Of a stretch of 64,000 nt of DNA, positions 40,225-48,431 are shown piece by piece (the stretch's first letter is position 1; every line of letters starts with the position of its first letter). Location of the stretch: the NCBI GenBank assembly GCA_027618475.1, contig JAQCEJ010000012.1, positions 17,377-81,376 on the forward strand. The letters run 5' to 3'. The DNA is from Planctomycetota bacterium. GTDB lineage: Bacteria; Planctomycetota; Planctomycetia; Planctomycetales; Planctomycetaceae. A program made the position numbers and the translations under genes. A model generated the notes under the pieces. It was not told the DNA's origin and searched no databases. It was given only the letters and a program-made list of their open reading frames with translations.

Positions 40225-41328
40225 ATGAATTGCTTGTATCAACTATTTGGGCCGGCCTTGCGTCCTTTCTGGGTCGCAGCAATAGCGTTATGTACTCTCG
40301 GAATGGGTACCCCGGCACAGGCACGCACGCGGCTCGAAAATATCTGCACGGTCTACGGACAAAAGGAAATCAAACTCACCGGCACCGGGCTTGTCGTCGG
40401 CTTGAACAAGACGGGCGACGGCGGAAAAAGCCCATTGACGATGATGGCGCTGGCCTCGGTGATGAAGTTAAACAACCTTCCTGTCGTGTCGCCCGATCAG
40501 CTGCGCGATGCCGACAATGTTGCTTTGGTGATGATTGAAGCCACCATTCCTAGGACGGGGATTCGGCGTGGTCAAAAAATCGACTGCTATGTCAGTTCGT
40601 TTCTCGGAGCCAAAAGCCTGCGTGGCGGTCGCCTGCTGACCGCTGCGGTCGAGACAGCCGATATCGGTGACGACAGCGTCATCGGCCTCGCATCGGGGGC
40701 GATTTACATCGAAGGGGACGGCCCGTTGACGACCGGGAAAATTCCTCTCGGGCTGACGATCGAAGAAGACGTCATCTCTCCTTTCGTCGACACCGAGAAC
40801 GGATATGTGATTACGCTTCTGCTGGATAAAGATCACGCCAGCTTCAAGGCAGCGGGTGAAGTGGCACACGTCATCAACGAGGAATTCGCCGAAGAGGTGA
40901 CCGGAGAAATCGCTCGTGCCGTCGGACCGGGGACGATCGATATCTCGATTCCCGAACAATATCACGTTGCTCCCGTCGATTTCGTCGCCGAAGTATTGAA
41001 GATCGCGATCGAAAATCCGCAGCCCGAAGCGCGTGTGATCGTCAACGCGAAGACGGGAGTGGTCAATTTTACGGGTGACGTCGAAATCAGCCCGATCGTG
41101 ATCTCGCATAAGAACCTGGTCATCGAAGTCGGCGGCGGTGCGGAACCTCGCGGCCCCTCCTTTCGCGAAATCCCCAGGATCGACAAGCAGAACAACCAGA
41201 CACCGCAACAGTTTCGCGATCTGGTCGAGGCCTTAAACCAGTTGCAGGTGCCAACCGCCGATCAAATCGAGATCATTCGAGCGATTCATGCCTCGGGTCG
41301 TCTGCACGCCGTATATGTGGAGCAATAA
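40225..41328 (+). CDS. flgI: Flagellar P-ring protein FlgI
   Basis: This 367-residue periplasmic ring protein has a signal peptide with an A-x-A site (TPAQARTRL). Core motifs are GYGLVVGLNKTGDGG-like (GTGLVVGLNKTGDGG), PLTMMALASVM, and GAKSLRGGRLL, as in FlgI. The end DLVEALNQLQVPTADQIEIIRAIHASGRLHA is strongly conserved. The P ring normally sits in peptidoglycan, and its presence supports a peptidoglycan-type wall. The start at 40225 avoids overlapping flgH; the frame is open 15 codons earlier. Confidence 0.95.
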   Translation: MNCLYQLFGPALRPFWVAAIALCTLGMGTPAQARTRLENICTVYGQKEIKLTGTGLVVGLNKTGDGGKSPLTMMALASVMKLNNLPVVSPDQLRDADNVALVMIEATIPRTGIRRGQKIDCYVSSFLGAKSLRGGRLLTAAVETADIGDDSVIGLASGAIYIEGDGPLTTGKIPLGLTIEEDVISPFVDTENGYVITLLLDKDHASFKAAGEVAHVINEEFAEEVTGEIARAVGPGTIDISIPEQYHVAPVDFVAEVLKIAIENPQPEARVIVNAKTGVVNFTGDVEISPIVISHKNLVIEVGGGAEPRGPSFREIPRIDKQNNQTPQQFRDLVEALNQLQVPTADQIEIIRAIHASGRLHAVYVEQ

Positions 41329-41330
41329 AC

Positions 41331-41798
41331 GTGGCAGGACTTTCAGCCGTCTCTTCCGTCAATTCGCTTTCGGCCGTCAGTTCGTTGGGCCGATCGGCGG
41401 ATGTTGCATCGAAAATCGCCGTCATGACCAACGAGATCCCGCAGCCGTTCGCGGCGGCGTTGAATGAAGCCGGCCAATCGAACGACCCAACGACGAATCT
41501 CGCCCCTTCGGAGGTGTCGTGGTCTACTGAGCATGCCGACAAAGACGACCCTGTCCGCAAAGCTTTCCAGGACTTTGTTGCCGGTACATTTTACAAGCAG
41601 ATGTTCAAAGCCTTGCGGAGCGGCCAGAACAAACCGGCGTACATTCACGGCGGTGCCGCCGAAGAAATGTTCCAAAGCCAACTCGATCAACAGGTGGCCG
41701 AAGATCTTGCAGCGAATCACGGAAGTTCATTCTCTGATTCACTTTATGAGTCGTTCCAGCGCGAGCGACGCCAGGGCCGCTTCTCGACAACGGCGTGA
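41331..41798 (+). CDS. flgJ: FlgJ rod-binding domain protein (no muramidase)
   Basis: This 155-residue protein matches only the N-terminal rod-scaffold domain of FlgJ: AFQDFVAGTFYKQMFKALR, then YIHGGAAEEMFQSQLDQQVAEDLA. The peptidoglycan-hydrolase half found in gamma-proteobacterial FlgJ is missing, as in many other phyla, so another enzyme must open the wall. The start is GTG, two bases after the flgI stop. Its stop TGA is overlapped by a GTG that opens a small candidate ORF. Confidence 0.85.
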   Translation: MAGLSAVSSVNSLSAVSSLGRSADVASKIAVMTNEIPQPFAAALNEAGQSNDPTTNLAPSEVSWSTEHADKDDPVRKAFQDFVAGTFYKQMFKALRSGQNKPAYIHGGAAEEMFQSQLDQQVAEDLAANHGSSFSDSLYESFQRERRQGRFSTTA

Positions 41799-41974
41799 CG
41801 CATCGGGAATTCTCGACCGTCTTACGTCAGCCGGACGCGCGCCGTGCAGTTGCACGTAGTAGCCGTTCGTTGGAATGTCAAACTCTGACGGTTGTAGTTG
41901 GACGTGCTGAATTCGCCGCTCTCAACGGTTATTCCCTCGGAAGTTATTCGTCCGATCCTGACGACATTAACTGA
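41795..41974 (+). CDS. Candidate small ORF coupled to flgJ
   Basis: A 59-residue ORF begins with GTG that overlaps the flgJ stop (GTGA) and ends with TGA followed by an overlapping ATG. It encodes a basic N-terminal half and a TVVVGRAEFAALNG segment. No family recognised; it does not resemble FlgM. Coupling by overlap is the only positive evidence. Confidence 0.35.
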   Translation: MTHREFSTVLRQPDARRAVARSSRSLECQTLTVVVGRAEFAALNGYSLGSYSSDPDDIN

Positions 41975-42063
41975 TGAGAGGGAACGATCGTAAGTTCCCC
42001 TGCGCACCTGCGAACGAATTCCCCGCGTCGTTCGCCGATCGAAAGCGAACATACGATCCATGA
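41974..42063 (+). CDS. Candidate micro-ORF coupled to flgN
   Basis: A 29-residue ORF starts within the stop of the previous small ORF (TGATG) and its TGA overlaps the ATG of flgN (ATGA). It is basic. This may be a real small peptide or just a translational relay; chance is possible. Confidence 0.2.
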   Translation: MRGNDRKFPCAPANEFPASFADRKRTYDP

Positions 42064-42602
42064 ATGCCAAACGACCCATCTCGAATCCGCAGGTGTCTGC
42101 AGTAACGCCCCGATCACCGGCACAACTGCTCGTCGACATACAGCAGCTTATCGCCGAATTGTTGAATACGGGCGAAGGGTTGTTGCTGCACTACGAGCAC
42201 AAGTCTTCGGCGATGCAGCGTGCCTCCGCCGACGAGATGCTCAAATTAACCGATATCGAGACATCGCTGACGCAACGGCTTGAACGCAGCTTAAGCCGAC
42301 GCCGAACGATTTTGAAGGATGCGGGTCTGCTGCGTTTGCCGCATCGTACATTACGGGAATTGATAGTCGCATTACCGGGGGCTCCGCGGGAGGAATGGGA
42401 CGCCGCCTTGACGCGCATTCAGCAACAGTCGCAACGCCTTCGATTGATCGGCTGGTCGCACTGGATTGTCGCCCATCGCACGCAGTCTCATTACAACGAA
42501 CTGATCGATCTGATTGCCCAGGGGGGTTACCGTTCGCCCACATACAGCCAACACGCGCAACGCGAAGGAAAAGGTGGCGTGCTGTTGGACGCATCGATTT
42601 AG
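42060..42602 (+). CDS. flgN: FlgN-like flagellar export chaperone
   Basis: This 180-residue helical cytoplasmic protein has the FlgN layout: a first helix (LLVDIQQLIAELLNTGEGLLLHYEHKSSAM), a middle helix with R/E repeats (LTQRLERSLSRRRTIL) and a last helix (IQQQSQRLRLIGWSHWIVAHRTQSHYNELI). FlgN escorts FlgK and FlgL to the export gate. The assignment rests on helical layout and the position directly before flgK and flgL; no strong short motif exists for the family. Confidence 0.72.
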   Translation: MNAKRPISNPQVSAVTPRSPAQLLVDIQQLIAELLNTGEGLLLHYEHKSSAMQRASADEMLKLTDIETSLTQRLERSLSRRRTILKDAGLLRLPHRTLRELIVALPGAPREEWDAALTRIQQQSQRLRLIGWSHWIVAHRTQSHYNELIDLIAQGGYRSPTYSQHAQREGKGGVLLDASI

Positions 42603-42699
42603 CATTGGGAAATGTCTGGTCTTGAATACGATTTTGTGCAAGCGAGTTTGACGAAACTCAACCGCCGGGCTTCGTGTCCGGACGATTGAAGAGGGTGAC

Positions 42700-44397
42700 A
42701 TGAGTCTCAGCGGGACATTGGCCGCCGTCGGCAGAAGTCTGGAAATTTTCAGCACCGGCATTCAGGTGGCCGGGCAGAATATTTCCAACAGTTCGACGCC
42801 CGGCTACATCCGCGAAAAGCTCGACATCAGCACCGGACTTCCGTATGCAAGCGGTTCTCTCATTCTCGGGACCGGAGCCAAAGCCAACGGGATCAAACAG
42901 CAGATCGATCTCTATCTCGAAACGCGCATTCATAGCGCCAACTCCGAAGTTTCCGCATCGAGTGCGATCACCAATATCTACCGTCAGCTCGAATCCGAAC
43001 TCAACGCGTTGGGTGACGGCTCGCTTTCGGATCTGGTGAGCGGTTTTCTGTCGACCCTGCACGATGTCGTCAATCAGCCCGCATCGGCGGCCATTCGGCA
43101 ATTCGCTGTGCAGGACGGGCAAACATTGGCCGGCCAGTTTCAGTCGCTCCGTTCACGAATCGACGATATTCGTGCGACCCAGACGATCAATGTGAATTCT
43201 CTGGTTAATGAGGCCAATCGACTGATCGATCAGGTGTATAAGCTCAACTTCGATATTCAACGGGCCGAACTCGGCGGCTTGATCGAGAGCGATGCCGGTG
43301 CGCTGCGCAGTCAGCGTTACGACGCTCTCACGCGGCTTTCAGAAATCATTCCCATACAATTCGAAGAGCGTGCCAACGGCAGCGTCGATGTGCGAACGCC
43401 TTCCGATTATCTGATTCTCGCCGGTAGCTTTCAGCATCTGGCGACCAGTACCGAAGTCGATCGTGGTGTCAATGTGACGTATGTTCGACTGGATCACACC
43501 GGGACCGATGTGTCGCATCTCGGCGGAGAACTGAAAGGGATCGTCGAAGGACGCGATGACGTGTTGGGAGGTTTCGTCGATAATCTTGACGAATATGTCT
43601 CGAACTTCATCTACGAATTCAACAAGATCCACGCCTCAGGGCAGGGGATTAAGCGGTTCGATAACGTCACCGGCACCTACGCGGCAACCGACGCGACAGC
43701 GGCGCTCAATCAAGCCGGTCTGACATTTTCACCCGAACATGGCAGTTTCGAGTTCACCGTCGCCAATCAGCAGACCGGAATCGCCGAGTCGTCGATCATC
43801 AGCATCGATCTCGACGGCATTGGTACCGATACCTCGCTCGCGGGGTTGCGCGATGCCCTCAACGCCGCCAATCCGCATATTACGGCGAGTATTACCAGCG
43901 ACAACCGCCTGAAGATCATCGCCGCCAACGGTTACGAATTCAGTTTCGCGAATGATTCGAGCGGCGTGCTGGCCTCGTTGGGAATCAACACTTTCTTCAT
44001 GGGAAAAAACTCGACCGATGTCGGAGTGAATTCCGTGATCGCCAACGATCATCGTTACCTTGCGACCTCTCGCGGGGGAGGAGAATCCGACGGCAGTAAC
44101 GCCCAGCGGCTCACCGATTTCATCAAGCAACCCGTTTCGGGATTGGGAAACGTCAGCCTGAGCGAATATTACGATTCGTTGGTCTCGAACATTGCGCAAA
44201 TGTCGGCCACCAGTACCACCTTGACGAACGGTCTGCAAGCTTATCAGGATTCGCTCAACAGCCAGCGCGAACAATTTTCGGGCGTAAGCCTCGATGAAGA
44301 AGCATTAATGATGATGCAGTTTCAACGATCGTACCAGGCGTCTGCCCGGTTGATCGGCGTGATCGACGAGTTATTCGACGTGCTGTTGAATATTTGA
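42700..44397 (+). CDS. flgK: Flagellar hook-associated protein 1 FlgK
   Basis: This is the first hook-filament junction protein, 565 residues. The N-terminal motif FSTGIQVAGQNISNSSTPGYIRE is diagnostic (the rod/hook signature with the S-T-P-G-Y ending). The C-terminal helix VSLDEEALMMMQFQRSYQASARLIGVIDELFDVLLN is the FlgK consensus. The middle 350 residues form the variable outer domains. GAGGGTGAC lies upstream of the ATG. It follows flgN by 97 bp. Confidence 0.95.
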   Translation: MSLSGTLAAVGRSLEIFSTGIQVAGQNISNSSTPGYIREKLDISTGLPYASGSLILGTGAKANGIKQQIDLYLETRIHSANSEVSASSAITNIYRQLESELNALGDGSLSDLVSGFLSTLHDVVNQPASAAIRQFAVQDGQTLAGQFQSLRSRIDDIRATQTINVNSLVNEANRLIDQVYKLNFDIQRAELGGLIESDAGALRSQRYDALTRLSEIIPIQFEERANGSVDVRTPSDYLILAGSFQHLATSTEVDRGVNVTYVRLDHTGTDVSHLGGELKGIVEGRDDVLGGFVDNLDEYVSNFIYEFNKIHASGQGIKRFDNVTGTYAATDATAALNQAGLTFSPEHGSFEFTVANQQTGIAESSIISIDLDGIGTDTSLAGLRDALNAANPHITASITSDNRLKIIAANGYEFSFANDSSGVLASLGINTFFMGKNSTDVGVNSVIANDHRYLATSRGGGESDGSNAQRLTDFIKQPVSGLGNVSLSEYYDSLVSNIAQMSATSTTLTNGLQAYQDSLNSQREQFSGVSLDEEALMMMQFQRSYQASARLIGVIDELFDVLLNI

Positions 44398-44468
44398 TCG
44401 CCTTGGTATTTCCATCAGTTGACAGGAACACGATTGACGCGAGCGGTTGCTCGCCCTGAAAAATTCTT

Positions 44469-46733
44469 ATGAGCCTCGGACCCATATTACCTGGACGATT
44501 GCCGACGTCGCTGCTGACGTCGCGTCTGGCACAGAACATTCAGGCGAGTTCCCTTTCGCTGGCGCGGGTGCAAGATCAGATTTCGAGCGGGAAAAAATAC
44601 TTTCTTCCCAGCGAAAACCCGACGTCGTCGATCCGGGCTCTCATTCTGCAAAAATCGCTCGAGTCGCGGAAGCAGATTCAGGCGAATATCGTGACCGATC
44701 GCACATTTCTGGCCAACAGCGAATCGACGCTGGCGCCGGTTTCCGATCTGCTCAATCGCGCCAAAGGGGCTCTCCAGGCAGGACTGGGAGATGCATCGAC
44801 CGCCGTCGAGCGTACCGCTCTGGCGAATGAAGTCGTCTCGATGCTGCAAGGGGCGCTCGGCATCGCCAATGCGAGTTTTCAGGGGCGATATCTTTTCGCC
44901 GGTACTCAGAATTCGCAGCCGCCGTTTCAACTGATCAACGGCGCCGTCCGCTACCTGGGGGACGGAGGAGCCATCAATTCCTTTGTCGACGCCGGTACGC
45001 TGGTCGCCAATAACGTTGACGGCGCCACGGCGTTCGGCGCTCTGAAGGCCAATACCGGTTCGGACATCAATCCCGCGTTGACGACCTCCACGCGCATCGG
45101 TGATCTGCTTGCCGGCCGGGGAATCACTCTCGGAAAAATCGAACTGACTCTCGACGACGGCGTCAATCCCATCCAGTCGGCGGTCGTTGACCTGACCTCC
45201 GCACAAACGATCGGGGATATCAAGACGCGGCTCGAAAATGCATTCGCGGGCGGTCCCGTTACGCTGGGAGTCGATATCGACCCAACCAGCAAGATGGGAC
45301 TTCGCCTGACTCCCTCCGCCGGTTCGATTGCCGTCCGCGATATCACCGGTTCGACGGTGGCCCGCGACCTCGGCATTCTCGGCGGTCCGGCGGCGTCGAT
45401 CGTCGGTGACGATCTCGACCCTGCGTTGTCGATCTACACGTCAGTCTCGGCTCTTAACGGCGGTACCGGCATCGGCAGTACAGCGGGAACGGGATTGCTC
45501 ATCGACAACGGTCTCACTTCGAAAGTCGTCGACCTTTCCTCGGCGAATACTGTGCAGGATATCTTCAACACGTTGCGGCAGTCGGGACTCGATCTTGTCG
45601 TCGGTTTTAATTCAGAACGCAACGGCCTCGCGATATCGAGCCGGTTGAGCGGCAAGCAACTCACGATCGGCGAAAACGGCGGTACGAACGCCTCGGGACT
45701 CGGCATTCGCACGATGACTCCCGACACATTTCTTGCCGACCTGAATTTTGGAGCGGGCGTGCTTCAGGATGGGTCAGAATCGATTCGCATTCTCCGACGT
45801 GACGGTACCAATGTTGACGTCGATATCGGAAACGCCGTGACGATACGCGATGTGATCGATGCTATTAACGCCGTCGACGAATTCTCGGGTTCAACGCCGC
45901 TCGCCGATTTGAATCTGGGGACGGGAGTACCGGTGGGAGGGGGTTCGCAGCTCGATATCACCCGCCGCGATGGTTCGAATGTCAGTATCGATCTAAGCGG
46001 TACGTCGACGTTGCAGGAAGTCGTCGATGCCATCAACGCCGTCGATGCGGGAAATCTCGTCGCGTCGATCGACGCGACGAACCATCGCCTTACGCTCACC
46101 GACAATAGCGGCATCGGTGATCTCACCGTTGCGACGAACGACATTTCGACCGCGCTGGGAATGGCCGGCAGCGAAACCAGCGGCGACACAGCGGCAGCGT
46201 TAACGGGGGTGTACGTTCCGGTGAAACTGTTCGCACGCTTCAACACGTTCGGCAACGGTATCGAAATCGCTGATGGCAGCGGCAGCGGTCCTCTGACGAT
46301 CGACAGTAACACTGTTGCGATCGCACTCGGTATCGACGGAACGCAGAGCGGCAGCGATCCGACGGCGTTCCTGGCCGGACGCGACGTCAACGGTCAAAAG
46401 AACGGTGGTGTGTTCGGCATCCTGTTGGAACTCGAACAGGCTCTGCGTAAGGGAGACAATCAGACGATGTCGCGGTTGGAAGCAGAATTGACTGCGGAAA
46501 TCGACCGCTTCAATGCCGTGCGTGCCGAAACGGGAAGCCGGATGAAACTGCTCGATGATGTTGAATCCCGTTTACTGGATGACAACTTGCAGATTCAGGA
46601 AGCGCTGTCGAAAGAGACCGACACCGACATTACGGAAGCGATTCTCCAGATGACACAGCAGCAGGCGACCTTCGAGACGACACTCAAAGTCGCCGCCCAG
46701 ACGTTCAGTCTGAACCTGCTCAATTTTATCTGA
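44469..46733 (+). CDS. flgL: Flagellar hook-associated protein 3 FlgL, greatly extended
   Basis: This second junction protein is 754 residues, over twice the usual 300-400. The N-terminus (DQISSGKKYFLPSENPTSSIRAL and ANEVVSMLQGALGIANASFQGRYLFAG) and C-terminus (MSRLEAELTAEIDRFNAVRAETGSRMK, QATFETTLKVAAQTFSLNLLNF) are typical FlgL. Between roughly 170 and 640 sits an insertion with repeated flagellin-IN-like modules: DLNFGAGV and DLNLGTGV units, each followed by a D-V-x-D-A-I-N-A motif, near residues 424 and 480, with further related units before. The extra domains would face outward. Confidence 0.92.
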   Translation: MSLGPILPGRLPTSLLTSRLAQNIQASSLSLARVQDQISSGKKYFLPSENPTSSIRALILQKSLESRKQIQANIVTDRTFLANSESTLAPVSDLLNRAKGALQAGLGDASTAVERTALANEVVSMLQGALGIANASFQGRYLFAGTQNSQPPFQLINGAVRYLGDGGAINSFVDAGTLVANNVDGATAFGALKANTGSDINPALTTSTRIGDLLAGRGITLGKIELTLDDGVNPIQSAVVDLTSAQTIGDIKTRLENAFAGGPVTLGVDIDPTSKMGLRLTPSAGSIAVRDITGSTVARDLGILGGPAASIVGDDLDPALSIYTSVSALNGGTGIGSTAGTGLLIDNGLTSKVVDLSSANTVQDIFNTLRQSGLDLVVGFNSERNGLAISSRLSGKQLTIGENGGTNASGLGIRTMTPDTFLADLNFGAGVLQDGSESIRILRRDGTNVDVDIGNAVTIRDVIDAINAVDEFSGSTPLADLNLGTGVPVGGGSQLDITRRDGSNVSIDLSGTSTLQEVVDAINAVDAGNLVASIDATNHRLTLTDNSGIGDLTVATNDISTALGMAGSETSGDTAAALTGVYVPVKLFARFNTFGNGIEIADGSGSGPLTIDSNTVAIALGIDGTQSGSDPTAFLAGRDVNGQKNGGVFGILLELEQALRKGDNQTMSRLEAELTAEIDRFNAVRAETGSRMKLLDDVESRLLDDNLQIQEALSKETDTDITEAILQMTQQQATFETTLKVAAQTFSLNLLNFI

Positions 46734-46789
46734 CGCTGCCCGCGGTATTTTCTGATATCTTCCGCCCGCGCAGAGGACAGAAGGTCATA

Positions 46790-46824
46790 CAACCCAGGCT
46801 AACGGCCTGGGTTGACTTTTTTCT
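46790..46824 (+). terminator. Rho-independent terminator after flgL
   Basis: CAACCCAGGC (46790-46799) and GCCTGGGTTG (46805-46814) form a perfect 10-bp stem with loop TAACG, then ACTTTTTT. It ends the flagellar transcript 56 bp after flgL. Confidence 0.9.
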
Positions 46825-47049
46825 GTCGTGCCATTGATACCCGGTATGAAAATCGTTATTCTGCCTTGTTCTCGCGAACGAGTTATGCGGAGAGTTCGTC
46901 GCTGTGTCGATGCAACCTGCGATGATCCGTATGCGACATATTTTGTGTAAGTTGTTTTATGGTGACGATTTACGCTGGTGGTTTGTGGATAATTCTGTCG
47001 TTTGTCGGCAGGTGCTTCCATTAGCGTGACGCCGATATTTGATGATGGG
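46825..47049. other. rplM upstream region with a perfect DnaA box
   Basis: The 225 bp before rplM hold a perfect 9-mer TGTGGATAA at 46984-46992 (complement of TTATCCACA). No second box is near it. The rest likely carries the ribosomal operon promoter; an AT-rich stretch at 46935-46965 is a candidate. No other gene is visible. Confidence 0.4.
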
Positions 47050-47553
47050 ATGACGACCGTGGCAGTGACAACGACCGTACGATCTTACATGACCAAACCG
47101 GCTGAGGTTCAACCCGACTGGTTTGTGGTTGACGCCGAAGCCCAAATTGTCGGTCGGCTGGCGACCTGTATCGCCACCGTGCTGATGGGCAAACACAAGC
47201 CGACATATACGCCACATGTTGACGGTGGCGATTGTGTGGTCGTGCTGAACGCCGATAAGATTCGGATGTCGGGACGTACCCTGCCTCACCCGACCAATCC
47301 CCACTTCACCGGCAAAATGCTCCGCAAAGAATACCTGCGGTACAGCGGTTATCCGGGGGGGCTCAAGACAACGACGGCGGCAGAGTTACTCGAACGCAAG
47401 CCGGAAATGATCTTGAGCGAAGCCGTTCGCCGCATGCTTCCCAAGAATAAGTTGCAGGCGAAAATGCTGAAGCGCTTGAAGATTTACACCGGGACAACTC
47501 ATCCGCATCAGGCTCAGAACCCGCAGCCAATGCCCGAGTGCTGGCTCCCATAA
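47050..47553 (+). CDS. rplM: 50S ribosomal protein L13
   Basis: This is a large-subunit ribosomal protein. Conserved blocks are DWFVVDAEAQIVGRLAT, MGKHKPTYTPHVDGGD (matching the L13 GKHKxxYTPHxDxGD consensus), and YSGYPGGLKTTTA, with a typical end KIYTGTTHPHQAQNP. The start is uncertain: ATG 47050 adds 13 residues before an internal ATG at 47089 (MTKPAEVQ) which would leave the S-Y-T-style first strand out, so 47050 or one of the two GTGs just after it is preferred. rpsI follows 54 bp downstream. Confidence 0.95.
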   Translation: MTTVAVTTTVRSYMTKPAEVQPDWFVVDAEAQIVGRLATCIATVLMGKHKPTYTPHVDGGDCVVVLNADKIRMSGRTLPHPTNPHFTGKMLRKEYLRYSGYPGGLKTTTAAELLERKPEMILSEAVRRMLPKNKLQAKMLKRLKIYTGTTHPHQAQNPQPMPECWLP

Positions 47554-47607
47554 TTCCCGACCATTCCCGTCACGTTAATTCAGTGAATGCATTTAAGACA
47601 GATTTCT

Positions 47608-48237
47608 ATGGAAAACCAGAACCTCGATAACGATCAGACTCCCGAAACCGAACCGACTTCTGTTGAGGCCGAGCCGACACCCGTTGAGACCGAGCCGACA
47701 CCAGCGACTCCCGAACCGGTGGCGACGGCAGACGAGCCGGCACCAGCCGCTCCCGCCATGCCCGAGTTGACTTTGGGAAGCGGAGCCGCGGCGGATGACG
47801 AGGCCACTCCGGCGCACGAGCCAAGAGTTCTTCGCGGTAAGCTCGATCGCTTCGGTATCGCGATGGGAACCGGTCGCCGGAAGACGGCGGTCGCCCGTGT
47901 GCGAATTAAGCCGGGGTCTGGTAAGTTCACAGTCAACGACCGTGAATTGGCTGATTATTTTCCCGTCGAGCGGTATCGTTTGACGATTGAAGCCCCTCTT
48001 CGCGATACGAACAATGTCGGGAAGTACGACATCTGGGTGCGTGTTGGTGGCGGCGGTCCGACCGGACAGACCGGCGCGATTGTCCTGGGCATCGCCCGTG
48101 CGCTCGAAGTTCTCAATCCCAGCTTGCACGAAGTCCTGCGTAACGGCGGTTATCTCTCCCGAGACAGCCGAATGGTCGAACGCAAGAAATTCGGCTTTAA
48201 GAAGGCACGACGCAGCTTCCAGTTCTCGAAGCGTTAA
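47608..48237 (+). CDS. rpsI: 30S ribosomal protein S9 with acidic N-terminal extension
   Basis: The C-terminal 130 residues are normal S9: MGTGRRKTAVARVRI, VNDRELADYFP, GGGPTGQTGAIVLGIARAL, and the end KKARRSFQFSKR that contacts P-site tRNA. Before that comes an extension of about 80 residues rich in Glu, Pro, Thr and Ala (PTSVEAEPTPVETEPTP-like repeats), absent from most S9 proteins, which start just before the GTGRRK motif. The start is set at ATG 47608; ATG 47587 is also in frame. The repeats are in frame with the coding sequence, so this is not an annotation error at the upstream end. Confidence 0.93.
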   Translation: MENQNLDNDQTPETEPTSVEAEPTPVETEPTPATPEPVATADEPAPAAPAMPELTLGSGAAADDEATPAHEPRVLRGKLDRFGIAMGTGRRKTAVARVRIKPGSGKFTVNDRELADYFPVERYRLTIEAPLRDTNNVGKYDIWVRVGGGGPTGQTGAIVLGIARALEVLNPSLHEVLRNGGYLSRDSRMVERKKFGFKKARRSFQFSKR

Positions 48238-48431
48238 TCGTTTGTGGCTCGGCTCTGAAACAGGGGATGACCTTCTTTTCGGCATTGATACTGCGAATTC
48301 GAGTGGGCGCCCGGAGGGGTTGACCCCTATTTATCAGGCGGTGCGAAGCGGTTTGAAACGCGAGAAATGCGTTCGAATCGACCTCCTGCCGCTGATTTTG
48401 AGACGAACTTCAAGCAACGAGTATTTGTGCC

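Noticed and set aside
41799..42059. flgM (anti-sigma-28) between flgJ and flgN
   Set aside because: None of the three frames shows the FlgM helical signature.
46734..47049. fliW/csrA after flgL
   Set aside because: The flagellar cluster ends in a terminator and the next gene is rplM; no csrA-like ORF is present.
48238..48431. Mg2+ (M-box) riboswitch before mgtE
   Set aside because: The leader lacks the M-box conserved blocks; only a short AGGGGT/ACCCCT hairpin is seen.
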